The position numbers were made by a program, and so were the translations under genes. DNA of 64,000 bases from Agathobacter sp. Lineage in GTDB: Bacteria; Bacillota; Clostridia; Lachnospirales; Lachnospiraceae. The DNA is taken from assembly GCA_017481285.1 (NCBI GenBank), contig JAFUPI010000028.1:1-64000 (forward strand), read 5' to 3'. Shown in pieces: positions 42,920-51,764 of this stretch (position 1 is its first letter; each line of letters begins with the position of its first letter). The notes beneath the pieces are model-generated. The model saw nothing but the letters and a program-made list of their open reading frames with translations. It was not told the origin of the DNA and ran no database searches.

Positions 42920-44665
42920 TTACTCACTAATTAATTCAATTCCTAAAATATCTGGCTCAATTACCAGCGAATAATTGGTGTAATATACCACAAATCCAGG
43001 TGCAGCACCAGATGGTTTCTTTAAGTTCTTTTTTTGTAAGTAATCGATTTCGATTTTTTCATTATCACGGCCTTTAGAGTAGTAGCCAGCCAAACGTCCT
43101 GCTTCTTCAAAGACTCTGTCTGGGAGTTCTTTGTTATTTGCTTTTACGATGACGTGAGAGCCTGGCATACCTTTTGCGTGAAACCACCAGTCATTACCTG
43201 TGGCGACTTTGAAAGAAAGTTCGTCATTCTGATAATTGTTTTTACCAACAAAAATATCATATCCATCTGCAGAGCGGTAGTGGAATGGTTTACTCTTGGA
43301 TTTTTCTTTTTTTGCACTACGATTTTTCTTGATGAAGCCGTATCCCATCAGCTCTTCTTTGATCTGGATTAAATCATCGGAAGAAACAGCGATATCTAGT
43401 GCATTCTGAATAGATTCTAAATGTATAATTTGTGTATGAGTTTCTTCAATTAGTCCTTCCAAAGCTTCGCTGGTACGTTTCAATTTTCCGTATTTCTCGA
43501 AATACTTCTTGGAGTTTTCTAATGCAGACTTTGTTTCGTCCAAAGGAATTTTAATCAGAGTATTATTATCATAGTAATTTTCTACTTCAGCAAACTTTGC
43601 TCCAGGTTCAATGCCATAGCCATAGGCTTGTAACAATTCTCCGTAAAGTTTGTATTTGTCTTTTTTCTCTGCATCCTTTTGTTGTTTAATCTGTAAATCA
43701 TATTTCTTTACATTTCGTTCCAAAGCGGTTGCAACAATTTTTCTTAAGTCTACCGATTTCTGGCGAATGCGAGAGTAGACATTCTTTTCTGCATAATAGT
43801 TTTCCAATACTTCAGAAATGGTATCAAAGGTAGTGGTTTCATAGCCTTCATACATCGTAAGGGAAACCGAAGAGTAATCGATAGGTTCTTTTCCGTTTCG
43901 TACGATATTTGGCACATGCTTTTGAGCCTGAATATCTTCCATAAACCAGATAAAATTGTTTGCAAGGTGTAAAAGCTGCGTTTCTTCCAAAGAGGAAACC
44001 GGCATATCTCCATCTAAACCGGCACGATAAGTAATTTCATTGGCGATTAATGGGCTAATGCCAGTAAAAGAAGTGTAGATAGCTTTTGATATATTCATTG
44101 GTTTGTCAGCAATGCTGGAAATAAAGCTTTCTCTAGAAATTAAAAGAGGGTTTAATTTATCGCCTTGCGTTGTTGGAATAAAATATTCTCTGCCAGGTAA
44201 AACTTCACGTACAGAACTGGTTGCACTTGAAATTCGCTTGATGCTATCAATAATGGTACCATCTTCATTACAGAAAATGATGTTGGAGTGTTTTCCCATT
44301 AGTTCTATAATCAAAGTCTTTTTGCATAAATCTCCAAGTTCATTCAAATGTTCCACTTCGAAATGGATGATTCGTTCTAAGCCAGGCTGATATACACGCA
44401 GAATTTTACCATTTGCAATATGCTTGCGAAGCACCATGCAAAAGGTAGGGGCCTGAAGTGGACTTGGTTTGTTTTCCTGTGTCAAATACACGAATGGAAG
44501 AGACGCACTAGCAGAAATAGCCAGGCGATGGTTGCAGTTAGGTCCCTTGCAGGTAAAAAGCAGCTCGTCCGTTTCTGGTTGTGCAATCTTAGAAATACGT
44601 GCATTGGTTAATATATTGTTTAATTCATATACGAGATTTGAAATTACAATTCCGTCTAAAGCCAT
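42920..44665 (-). CDS. rqcH: NFACT family protein, Rqc2/RqcH homologue
   Basis: The start at 44665 (MALDGIVISN) has taggaggc upstream; the frame extends to 44713 without support. The 581-residue protein has the NFACT-N, coiled-coil and NFACT-R parts; the HhH/NFACT-R end shows DIFVGKNNYQNDELSF and WWFHAKGMPGSHVIV. Bacterial RqcH binds stalled 50S subunits and adds C-terminal alanine tails to the trapped chain, marking it for ClpXP. The same family was once called fibronectin-binding protein. It stands alone on the minus strand. Confidence 0.93.
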   Translation of the reverse strand: MALDGIVISNLVYELNNILTNARISKIAQPETDELLFTCKGPNCNHRLAISASASLPFVYLTQENKPSPLQAPTFCMVLRKHIANGKILRVYQPGLERIIHFEVEHLNELGDLCKKTLIIELMGKHSNIIFCNEDGTIIDSIKRISSATSSVREVLPGREYFIPTTQGDKLNPLLISRESFISSIADKPMNISKAIYTSFTGISPLIANEITYRAGLDGDMPVSSLEETQLLHLANNFIWFMEDIQAQKHVPNIVRNGKEPIDYSSVSLTMYEGYETTTFDTISEVLENYYAEKNVYSRIRQKSVDLRKIVATALERNVKKYDLQIKQQKDAEKKDKYKLYGELLQAYGYGIEPGAKFAEVENYYDNNTLIKIPLDETKSALENSKKYFEKYGKLKRTSEALEGLIEETHTQIIHLESIQNALDIAVSSDDLIQIKEELMGYGFIKKNRSAKKEKSKSKPFHYRSADGYDIFVGKNNYQNDELSFKVATGNDWWFHAKGMPGSHVIVKANNKELPDRVFEEAGRLAGYYSKGRDNEKIEIDYLQKKNLKKPSGAAPGFVVYYTNYSLVIEPDILGIELISE

Positions 44666-44764
44666 GTGAAGCCTCCTAAAAATAATCATGAATATTATAT
44701 ACGAAATACACAAAAAAGCAAAGGATACCTTGTGAAATTAGTTGAGAAAAATCTGCAAGAACAT

Positions 44765-44793
44765 TTGACGAAATAGCATTTTTTTATTATAAT
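44765..44793 (+). promoter_or_regulatory. Promoter of the yicC-gmk-rpoZ operon
   Basis: TTGACG (44765-44770), a 17-bp spacer and TATAAT (44788-44793): a near-perfect sigma-A promoter. The leader before yicC at 44869 is about 70 nt. Confidence 0.85.
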
Positions 44794-44868
44794 ATCAATA
44801 TCTATGCATACAGAGTTTGTACACGAGATATGCATGGTGAAAATTTCAATTTAAGAAAGGGTTTTATC

Positions 44869-45747
44869 ATGATTAAAAGTATGACTGGTTTCGGTCGTTG
44901 TGAAATCGCCAATGAAAAGCGTAAATTCACAATCGAAATGAAATCTGTAAACCACAGATATTTTGATGTAAATATCAAAATGCCTAAGAAACTGAACTTT
45001 TTCGAAAGTTCAATCCGTAATCTTTTAAAAGAATATATCGAACGTGGTAAAGTTGATGTGTATATTACTTACGAAGATTACAGCGAAGATAACTTCGCAT
45101 TGAAATACAACGCTACATTGGCTGGTGAGTATTTAAAACACTTAAGAGATATGGCAGAACAGTTTGGTTTAGATGATGACATTCGCGTAAGCACCTTGTC
45201 TCGTTATCCAGAAGTTCTTACCATGGAAGAACAGGGCATCGATGAAAAAGAGCTTTGGGCAGACTTGGAAGCTGCACTTCGTGGTGCTTGTGGACAGTTT
45301 GTAGAGAGCCGTATCCGTGAAGGCGAAAACCTTAAGAACGATCTTTGTGAGAAATTGGATAATATGCTTGGTTATGTAGACTTTATCGAAGCAAAATATC
45401 CAGTGATTATGAGCGATTATCGTACTCGTTTAGAAGATAAGGTAAAAGAGCTCCTTGGTGACAGACAGATTGACGAAGGACGTATCGCTACAGAAATCGT
45501 TATTTATTCCGATAAGATTTGTGTTGACGAAGAAACCGTTAGACTTCGCAGCCACATTCAGTCCGTAAAGGATACCTTGAATCAGGGCGGCAGCTGCGGA
45601 CGCAAGCTTGACTTCATTGCTCAGGAAATGAACCGCGAAGCTAATACGATTTTGTCAAAGGCCAACAATCTGGAAATCTCTGATACTGGTATCAACTTAA
45701 AAACAGATATCGAAAAAGTAAGAGAACAAATCCAGAACATCGAATAA
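44869..45747 (+). CDS. YicC/YloC family endoribonuclease
   Basis: The start at 44869 (MIKSMTGFGRCE) follows gaaaggg; the frame to 44830 has no site. The 292-residue length is standard. The family hallmark MTGFGR begins the protein; SVNHRYFDVNIKMP, the YITYED region and the C-terminal KLDFIAQEMNREANTILSK helix are all present. YicC-type proteins cleave RNA endonucleolytically, from work in E. coli and Bacillus. Gmk follows 27 bp away. Confidence 0.92.
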   Translation: MIKSMTGFGRCEIANEKRKFTIEMKSVNHRYFDVNIKMPKKLNFFESSIRNLLKEYIERGKVDVYITYEDYSEDNFALKYNATLAGEYLKHLRDMAEQFGLDDDIRVSTLSRYPEVLTMEEQGIDEKELWADLEAALRGACGQFVESRIREGENLKNDLCEKLDNMLGYVDFIEAKYPVIMSDYRTRLEDKVKELLGDRQIDEGRIATEIVIYSDKICVDEETVRLRSHIQSVKDTLNQGGSCGRKLDFIAQEMNREANTILSKANNLEISDTGINLKTDIEKVREQIQNIE

Positions 45748-45774
45748 CAGTTTTAAAACTGCTGTGAGGTAAAT

Positions 45775-46434
45775 ATGCAAAAGGGAATATTAGTAGTAGC
45801 CTCAGGTTTTTCTGGTGCAGGAAAAGGCACGATTATGAAAAAACTGATGAGTGAAAAAGGCGAAAATTACGCATTATCTATTTCAGCTACCACGAGAGCT
45901 CCTAGACCAGGAGAAGAACATGGAAGAGAGTACTTCTTTTTAACTACAGAAGAATTCGAAGCTATGATTGAACGCGACGAGCTGGTAGAGTATGCAAAGT
46001 ATGTAAGCAATTACTATGGAACACCGAAAGCTTACGTTGAGGAACAGCTGAATGCTGGGAAGAATGTTATTCTTGAGATTGAAATTCAAGGTGCATTGAA
46101 GATTAAAGAGAAATTCCCAGAAACAGTCCTTATGTTTATCACTGCACCTAGTGCAGAAGAACTTAAGAGTCGTTTGGTAGGCCGTGGAACGGAATCCCAG
46201 GATGTCATTGATGCACGTATGAGTCGTGCATATGAAGAATCTTTGGGTGTAGAAAATTATGATTATTTAGTGATTAACGATGATTTGGATGCATGTGTGG
46301 AACTTGTGAATGATATCATTTTAAAGGAACGCACCAAAGAAACAGAAGTGCATGCCGACAATCGTGTATCCGCTAATATAGAATTTATTAATAATATGAG
46401 AAAAGAGCTTTTAAGCTTTTCGAAAGGAGTATAA
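45775..46434 (+). CDS. gmk: Guanylate kinase
   Basis: A 219-residue kinase with P-loop SGAGKGT (about 14-20), the GMP-binding SATTRAPRPGEEHGREYFF segment (split here at residues 36-54), and the GTPKAYVEEQL lid region. It makes GDP from GMP. It is a few residues longer than usual at the C-terminus. The rpoZ ribosome site (aaaggag) lies in its last codons. Confidence 0.95.
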   Translation: MQKGILVVASGFSGAGKGTIMKKLMSEKGENYALSISATTRAPRPGEEHGREYFFLTTEEFEAMIERDELVEYAKYVSNYYGTPKAYVEEQLNAGKNVILEIEIQGALKIKEKFPETVLMFITAPSAEELKSRLVGRGTESQDVIDARMSRAYEESLGVENYDYLVINDDLDACVELVNDIILKERTKETEVHADNRVSANIEFINNMRKELLSFSKGV

Positions 46435-46435
46435 T

Positions 46436-46675
46436 ATGATTCATCCATCTTATGTAGAACTTATGTCAGTAGTAAACGAGGACGTTGTAATTGGCGAAGA
46501 ACCAGTAGTAAACAGCCGTTATTCTATCGTTTTAGCAGCTGCAAAACGTGCACGTGAAATTATCGACGGAGCAGATACTATGGTAGAGCATCCAAAATGC
46601 AATAAACCATTATCTATCGCTGTTGAAGAAATTATGAATGGCGATGTTAAAATCGTTCCAGACGAAAACAACTAG
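46436..46675 (+). CDS. rpoZ: RNA polymerase subunit omega
   Basis: A 79-residue omega subunit: SRYSIVLAAAKRAREIIDG is the conserved core, followed by KPLSIAVEEI and an acidic end. It helps RpoB' assembly and folding. It begins just after the gmk stop, in the common gmk-rpoZ order. Confidence 0.93.
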   Translation: MIHPSYVELMSVVNEDVVIGEEPVVNSRYSIVLAAAKRAREIIDGADTMVEHPKCNKPLSIAVEEIMNGDVKIVPDENN

Positions 46676-46711
46676 GAAAGTGGGGCTGCTTTGCGGCCCT
46701 AATGTATTATT

Positions 46712-48046
46712 ATGAAAAACAAGAAATTATTATTTATATCCCTAGGATGCGACAAAAATCTCGTAGATTCTGAGTTTATGATAGGGATGCTTACGGCGGA
46801 AGGTGTCGTACTTTGCGATGATGAAACGGAAGCAGATATCATTATTATCAATAGCTGCTGTTTTATCAATGATGCAAAAGAGGAAAGTATCAATACCATT
46901 TTGGAAATGGCAGAATACAAAAAGAGTGGAAAATGCAAGGCTCTGATTGTAACTGGTTGTCTTTCTCAACGTTATCAGGATGAAATCAAGACTGAGATTC
47001 CTGAGGTAGATGCAATCCTTGGCACCAACTCATATGATTCCATTTGCGAAGCTGTGAAAGAAGCCTTAGACCAGCATTTTTACAAGAATGTAGCTACCCT
47101 TGAGGGATTACCAAAATTAACAAACAAAAGAACCGTTACTACAGGTGGACACTTTGCATATTTAAAGATTGCTGAAGGCTGCAATAAAAATTGTACCTAC
47201 TGTATCATTCCATCAATTCGTGGCAGATACCGTAGTGTTCCAATGGAAGATTTGATTGCTCAGGCAAAAGAATTGGTAGAAAATGGTGTAAAGGAATTAA
47301 TTCTGGTAGCGCAGGAAACCACTCTTTATGGTGTGGACTTGTATGGAGAAAAATCTCTTCACAAGCTGCTGGATGAACTAAATAAAATCCCAGGTTTGTT
47401 CTGGATTCGTATCATGTATTGTTATCCAGAAGAGATTTACGAGGAGTTAATCGAAGCAATGCTTCGTAATAAAAGGGTTTGTCACTATTTAGACATGCCA
47501 ATTCAGCATTGTAATGACGAAATTCTTCGTAGAATGGCAAGAAAAACAAACCGCAAAGAACTGGAAGAGCGTATTGCTTATTTAAGAGAACGTATTCCGG
47601 ATATTACACTTCGAACCACATTGATTTGTGGTTTTCCTGGAGAAACAGAGGAAATGCACGAGGAACTCATGCAGTTTATCAACGATATGGAGTTTGATAG
47701 ACTTGGTGCTTTTGCTTATTCCCCAGAGGAAGGAACCGTGGCGGCAGAATTACCAGATCAGGTAGATGAAGAATTGAAACTTGACTGGCAGGCAGATGTC
47801 ATGGAGCTTCAGGAAGAAGTGATTTTTGACAAAAATGAGACTCTAATCGGAATGACGACCTACGCATTTATTGAAGGTAAAGTCGCCGATGAGAACGCCT
47901 ACATTGGCAGAACCTACCGTGATGCTCCAAATGTAGACGGATATATATTCATCAATACAGATGAGGAACTTATGACCGGTGATATTGTAAAAGTACAAGT
48001 AATCGGTGCATATGAATATGACTTGATAGGAGAAATAGTAAAATGA
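46712..48046 (+). CDS. rimO: Ribosomal protein S12 methylthiotransferase
   Basis: A 444-residue methylthiotransferase. Auxiliary cluster cysteines C13 (LGCDKN), C49 (NSCC) and C83 (TGC); radical-SAM C157/C161/C164 (CNKNCTYC). The SLGCDKNLVDSE opening and the DMPIQHCND stretch distinguish RimO from MiaB, which lies at 24.4 kb. It adds a methylthio group to the Asp88-type residue of S12. It overlaps pgsA by four bases (ATGA). Confidence 0.94.
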   Translation: MKNKKLLFISLGCDKNLVDSEFMIGMLTAEGVVLCDDETEADIIIINSCCFINDAKEESINTILEMAEYKKSGKCKALIVTGCLSQRYQDEIKTEIPEVDAILGTNSYDSICEAVKEALDQHFYKNVATLEGLPKLTNKRTVTTGGHFAYLKIAEGCNKNCTYCIIPSIRGRYRSVPMEDLIAQAKELVENGVKELILVAQETTLYGVDLYGEKSLHKLLDELNKIPGLFWIRIMYCYPEEIYEELIEAMLRNKRVCHYLDMPIQHCNDEILRRMARKTNRKELEERIAYLRERIPDITLRTTLICGFPGETEEMHEELMQFINDMEFDRLGAFAYSPEEGTVAAELPDQVDEELKLDWQADVMELQEEVIFDKNETLIGMTTYAFIEGKVADENAYIGRTYRDAPNVDGYIFINTDEELMTGDIVKVQVIGAYEYDLIGEIVK

Positions 48047-48588
48047 CAATGAATTTACCAAACCAGTTAACAATTTTTAGAGTAATTTTAATCCCATTTT
48101 TTGTAGTATGTATGTTAGTGCCAGCAATTCCATTTAACAACATCATCGCATGTGTTATTTTCTGCGTAGCAAGCTTTACAGACTTCCTTGATGGATATTT
48201 AGCTAGACGTGATGGCTTAGTAACCAACTTTGGAAAATTTATGGATCCACTTGCTGACAAACTTTTAGTAGGTGCTGCACTTATTTGTTTAGTAGAAACA
48301 GGACAGCTTCCAGCATGGGTAGTAGTTATCATTATTTCACGTGAATTTATTATCAGCGGCTTCCGTCTTATCGCATCAGATAACGGTGTTGTAATCGCAG
48401 CAAGCTACTGGGGAAAATTCAAAACTGTGACTCAGATGGTAATGGTTATCGTATTAATCCTTAACATTCCTGGAGCTATTTTTGCAGTAATTGGTAGAAT
48501 CCTTATGTGGGCTGCTGTAATCCTTACAGTGGTTTCATTAGTTGACTATGTTGTTAAGAACAAAGATGTTTTAAAAGATACAAAATAG
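48043..48588 (+). CDS. pgsA: CDP-diacylglycerol--glycerol-3-phosphate 3-phosphatidyltransferase
   Basis: A 181-residue, five- to six-helix membrane enzyme with the CDP-alcohol phosphatidyltransferase motif D-G-x2-A-R-x8-G-x3-D-x3-D, seen as DGYLARRDGLVTNFGKFMDP (about 49-68) plus LADK. It makes phosphatidylglycerol phosphate. The start overlaps the rimO stop (ATGA), so translation is coupled. Confidence 0.95.
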   Translation: MTMNLPNQLTIFRVILIPFFVVCMLVPAIPFNNIIACVIFCVASFTDFLDGYLARRDGLVTNFGKFMDPLADKLLVGAALICLVETGQLPAWVVVIIISREFIISGFRLIASDNGVVIAASYWGKFKTVTQMVMVIVLILNIPGAIFAVIGRILMWAAVILTVVSLVDYVVKNKDVLKDTK

Positions 48589-48597
48589 GATAAAAAT

Positions 48598-49080
48598 ATG
48601 ACCGAAAACAAACTACTGGAATTACTTTCCAAACATAATTTAAAAATTGCTACAGCAGAAAGCTGTACAGGTGGCTTGGTGGCCGGTGTATTATGTGATA
48701 TTTCTGGCATTTCCGCCCATTTTGAAGAAGGGTTTATTACCTATTCCGAAGAAGCCAAGATGAAAAACTTAGGTGTTTTGCCAGAAACTTTAGAGCACTA
48801 CGGTGTAGTAAGCTGCGAAGTGGCAGAAGAGATGGCTATGGGTACGGCAGAAAGAGCGAATGCAGATTGTGCTATTGCTACGACTGGTGTGGCTGGGCCA
48901 ACCGGTGGAACAGAGGAAAATCCAGTAGGAACTGTTTGTTTTGCGTGTGTTGTAAAGAATCAGGTGCTTACAGAGCGTATGATTTTTGAAGGCAATCGCA
49001 TGGAAATCCGTATGCAGGCTGCGGTTTATGCAATTGAAATGTTGTGTGACTATATCGAATCCTGCTATGAAGAAGATTAA
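48598..49080 (+). CDS. CinA C-terminal domain protein (NMN amidohydrolase type)
   Basis: A 160-residue stand-alone CinA C-domain: ATAESCTGGLVAGVL near the N-terminus carries the family signature, then GVVSCEVAEEMA and ATTGVAGPTGGT. The PncC subset deamidates nicotinamide mononucleotide. The N-terminal COG1058 (molybdopterin-like) part found in full CinA is missing, so competence functions should not be assumed. It follows pgsA by 9 bp. Confidence 0.88.
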   Translation: MTENKLLELLSKHNLKIATAESCTGGLVAGVLCDISGISAHFEEGFITYSEEAKMKNLGVLPETLEHYGVVSCEVAEEMAMGTAERANADCAIATTGVAGPTGGTEENPVGTVCFACVVKNQVLTERMIFEGNRMEIRMQAAVYAIEMLCDYIESCYEED

Positions 49081-49092
49081 AGGAGAGAGAGT

Positions 49093-49644
49093 ATGCGTAT
49101 TATCTCAGGAACTGCAAGAAGTCTTCCTTTAAGAACTCCTGAGGGGCTGGATACCAGACCAACCTCAGATCAGATTAAAGAGACATTATTTAATATGCTG
49201 CAATATGATATTCCAGGCTGTTATTTTCTCGATTTGTTTGCGGGAAGCGGGCAGATTGGCTTAGAAAGTTTAAGTCGTGGTGGAGAATACTCTGTATTCG
49301 TAGAAAACAATCGTAAAGCGGCAAAATGTATTGAAGAAAACATTAAGTTTACCAAATTTGATAAAAATGCCAGACTGGTGGTATCTGATGTAATCTCTGC
49401 ATTATATACCTTAGAAGGCAAATATAAATTTGATATTGTGTTTATGGACCCACCATATAACAAAGAATTGGAAAAAGAAGTCTTAAAATACCTTGCGGGT
49501 TCTTCACTTTTGAAAGAGGATAGCAGGATTATCGTAGAGGCATCTTTGGAAACCGACTTTGATTACGTGGAAGAATTGGGATTTGAAATCACTAAGTATA
49601 AAAAATACAAGACAAATGTACATGTATTTTTGAGAAGGAAATAA
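49093..49644 (+). CDS. rsmD: 16S rRNA (guanine966-N2)-methyltransferase
   Basis: A 183-residue Rossmann methyltransferase: MRIISGTARSLPLRTP opening, the DLFAGSGQIGLESLSRG SAM motif (about 47-63), and the MDPPYN catalytic motif (about 117-122). It methylates G966 of 16S rRNA. An aaaggagag site precedes the start; coaD follows closely, the usual rsmD-coaD order. Confidence 0.95.
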   Translation: MRIISGTARSLPLRTPEGLDTRPTSDQIKETLFNMLQYDIPGCYFLDLFAGSGQIGLESLSRGGEYSVFVENNRKAAKCIEENIKFTKFDKNARLVVSDVISALYTLEGKYKFDIVFMDPPYNKELEKEVLKYLAGSSLLKEDSRIIVEASLETDFDYVEELGFEITKYKKYKTNVHVFLRRK

Positions 49645-49665
49645 TTAGGCAGGGGGTGTGTTTTT

Positions 49666-50169
49666 ATGAAGAGAGCTGTCTATCCTGGAAGTTTTGATCC
49701 AATTACATTTGGCCATCTGGATATTATTGAACGTTCCGCGAAAATGGTGGATGAGTTGGTGATTGCGGTATTATGCAATAGTGCCAAAAATTCGTTGTTT
49801 TCTTTGGAAGAACGTGTTAATATGATTAAAGAGATTACAAAGGATATTCCAAATGTCAAAGTGGAAACTTTTGATGGTCTTTTAGTAGATTATATGAGAC
49901 AAATTGATGCAAATATCATTATTCGTGGACTTAGAGCAGTTACTGACTTCGAGTACGAATTACAGATTGCACAGATGAATCATGTGTTGAAAGATGATGC
50001 GGAAACCATTTTCCTCATTACGAACTTGAAATATTCATATTTGAGTTCTACCGTTGTAAAAGAAATTGCTTCTTACGGCGGAGATATTTCCAAGTTTGTA
50101 CCAGAAGAGATTATTGACCGCATTTATGAAAAATATAATGTAAATAGGGAGAATACTTATGAGCAGTAA
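49666..50169 (+). CDS. coaD: Pantetheine-phosphate adenylyltransferase
   Basis: A 167-residue nucleotidyltransferase: [19 protein letters not shown] carries the T/H-x-G-H motif (TFGH), and [16 protein letters not shown] and LSSTVVKEI are the other family motifs. It makes dephospho-CoA. Its last codons overlap the next gene by 11 bp. Confidence 0.96.
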   Translation: MKRAVYPGSFDPITFGHLDIIERSAKMVDELVIAVLCNSAKNSLFSLEERVNMIKEITKDIPNVKVETFDGLLVDYMRQIDANIIIRGLRAVTDFEYELQIAQMNHVLKDDAETIFLITNLKYSYLSSTVVKEIASYGGDISKFVPEEIIDRIYEKYNVNRENTYEQ

Positions 50170-50815
50170 AATCGAACAAGTAATTGATGAAATCGAAGAA
50201 TACCTTGATGGTTGTAAATTTGTACCATTTTCTTCTACTAATATTTCTGTAGACAAAGAAGAAATCGAAGAATTGATTGCTGAATTACGTTCTAAAACAC
50301 CAGAAGAAATTCGTAGATATCAGAAGATTATTAGCAATAAAGAAGCAATCCTTGCGGATGCACAGCAGAAAGCAGATCAGATTATCGCACAGGCTCAGAT
50401 TCAGACCAATGAATTAGTCAGCGAACATCAGATTATGCAGCAAGCTTATGCTCAGGCAAACGAAGTTGTAATGATCGCTACAAAACAGGCACAGGAGATT
50501 TTGGACAATGCAACGAATGAAGCAAATAACATTCGTTTGTATGCAATGTCTTATACAGATGACAAATTAAAAGGATTAGAAGACATTTTAATCAACTCAA
50601 TTGATACCACAAAAGCACGTAATGAAAATTTGATTAGTTCTCTTCAGGGCTATTTGGACATTGTTTCTGCAAATCGTGCAGAGCTTTTCCCAGCAGAACC
50701 AGAACCAGCACCAGTGCACAAAACGGTTGAGAAGAAACCAGTTGAAAAAGCAAAAGATCCAGATGGATTGGAACCAATTGATTTATCAGTGGTTAATATC
50801 AAAGCAAATGAATAA
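50159..50815 (+). CDS. Coiled-coil protein, similar to V-ATPase subunit H-like/DivIVA-like annotation
   Basis: A 218-residue soluble protein without a recognised enzyme motif. Residues 1-45 are acidic, about 45-150 are a long alpha-helical coiled coil with many Gln and Ala ([17 protein letters not shown]), and the C-terminal 40 residues are a Pro/Glu/Lys-rich tail. Automated annotations call such proteins ATPase subunit H or DivIVA-like; neither is shown here. It overlaps coaD by 11 bp, which supports a real, co-translated gene. Its 3' end overlaps the convergent membrane gene by 17 bp. Confidence 0.7.
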   Translation: MSSKIEQVIDEIEEYLDGCKFVPFSSTNISVDKEEIEELIAELRSKTPEEIRRYQKIISNKEAILADAQQKADQIIAQAQIQTNELVSEHQIMQQAYAQANEVVMIATKQAQEILDNATNEANNIRLYAMSYTDDKLKGLEDILINSIDTTKARNENLISSLQGYLDIVSANRAELFPAEPEPAPVHKTVEKKPVEKAKDPDGLEPIDLSVVNIKANE

Positions 50816-51734
50816 AAAATACATATATTACACTTAGTAATGTTAATAATAGGGAAAGTGCTACTTTCCCTATTATGTATTTATGAATAGATAGTCCGGA
50901 GCCAGAAAGAAGTGAAGCAGTCTGGGCAATACCGGACATTCCGCCGAAGGACAGCACCTGGATAGCTGCGATATATTTCTCCTTTTCTGCAATATTGCAC
51001 TCGGATAAGAGATTGATACCATTGGTAATCTCCAGATTTCCAAGAAGTATAGTGGTGAGTACAGACGGTTGATTTGTAAAAATGGTTATAGTGTTTATGA
51101 GAATTTCTGTCACGATTGAAAACAGTACGATATACCCACATATTTTAATGAGGGATTCAAAACCAGCTATGATACCGTCATTTATGACTTGCATATCCAA
51201 GTGAAAAGAAGATATGTTTTTCTTCTCGTGTGAATATGATGGAAGTGTTTGGTGTTTTGCATGTGTATTTATTAGCAAAAATATTGTCAAAAGTGCAAGC
51301 GGTGTAAGATATAGAAGCATATAGGTGGACATATTATATTTGCTAGACGCAAAAAGCAGCGGCATGGCAAAACCACACACATACATGGGACTGAAATTGT
51401 TAGTTGCAATTGCAAGGAAAGTAGCTTGTTTTTCAGAAAGCAGTTTTTGCTTATAAAAATCCGAGGACAGCTTGGCTCCTACAGGAAAACCAAAGATAAA
51501 ACCGCAGGTCATGGTAAGTAGGATTGCAACAAGATTGGCATTTCCTTTGAAGCTTTTCAAAAAATCACTTTTTACCAGTACAGAGGACAGTATAGTAAAA
51601 GGTAAAAGTGCAGGAAGAATCTGTTGAAACCAGATTTGGATTCCATTTTTTGCTGCACCAACAGTGATTTCTGGAAAGAAAAAAGAATATATAATTATTA
51701 TTAATAGGACAAAAGTAAATAATATCTTTTTCAT
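50799..51734 (-). CDS. YlbJ-like nucleoside-recognition (Gate) membrane protein
   Basis: A 311-residue protein with about eight membrane helices. GFIFGFPVGAKLSSDFY and ATNNFSPMYVCGFAM are the landmarks of the SpoVE-stage YlbJ/nucleoside recognition family. YlbJ is a sporulation membrane protein of unknown transport role; this protein is some 90 residues shorter than Bacillus YlbJ. No Shine-Dalgarno site is seen before the start at 51734. It is divergent from pepD with only 30 bp between them. Confidence 0.75.
   Translation of the reverse strand: MKKILFTFVLLIIIIYSFFFPEITVGAAKNGIQIWFQQILPALLPFTILSSVLVKSDFLKSFKGNANLVAILLTMTCGFIFGFPVGAKLSSDFYKQKLLSEKQATFLAIATNNFSPMYVCGFAMPLLFASSKYNMSTYMLLYLTPLALLTIFLLINTHAKHQTLPSYSHEKKNISSFHLDMQVINDGIIAGFESLIKICGYIVLFSIVTEILINTITIFTNQPSVLTTILLGNLEITNGINLLSECNIAEKEKYIAAIQVLSFGGMSGIAQTASLLSGSGLSIHKYIIGKVALSLLLTLLSVIYVFFIHLL
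50846..50876. terminator. Terminator-like perfect hairpin inside the 3' end of the YlbJ-like gene
   Basis: A perfect 14-bp stem (50846-50859 with 50863-50876) and a 3-base loop lie within the coding end of the minus-strand gene (the IIGKVALSLLL codons) and 30 bp after the plus-strand coiled-coil gene. It may end the + transcript although its T-run is weak. Confidence 0.55.
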
Positions 51735-51764
51735 AGTATTATTTATGAATATAAGGAGGCTTTT

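Noticed and set aside
45748..45763. Short perfect palindrome (cagttttaaaactg) between yicC and gmk
   Set aside because: It is AT-rich, short, without a T-run and between co-transcribed genes; chance is likely.
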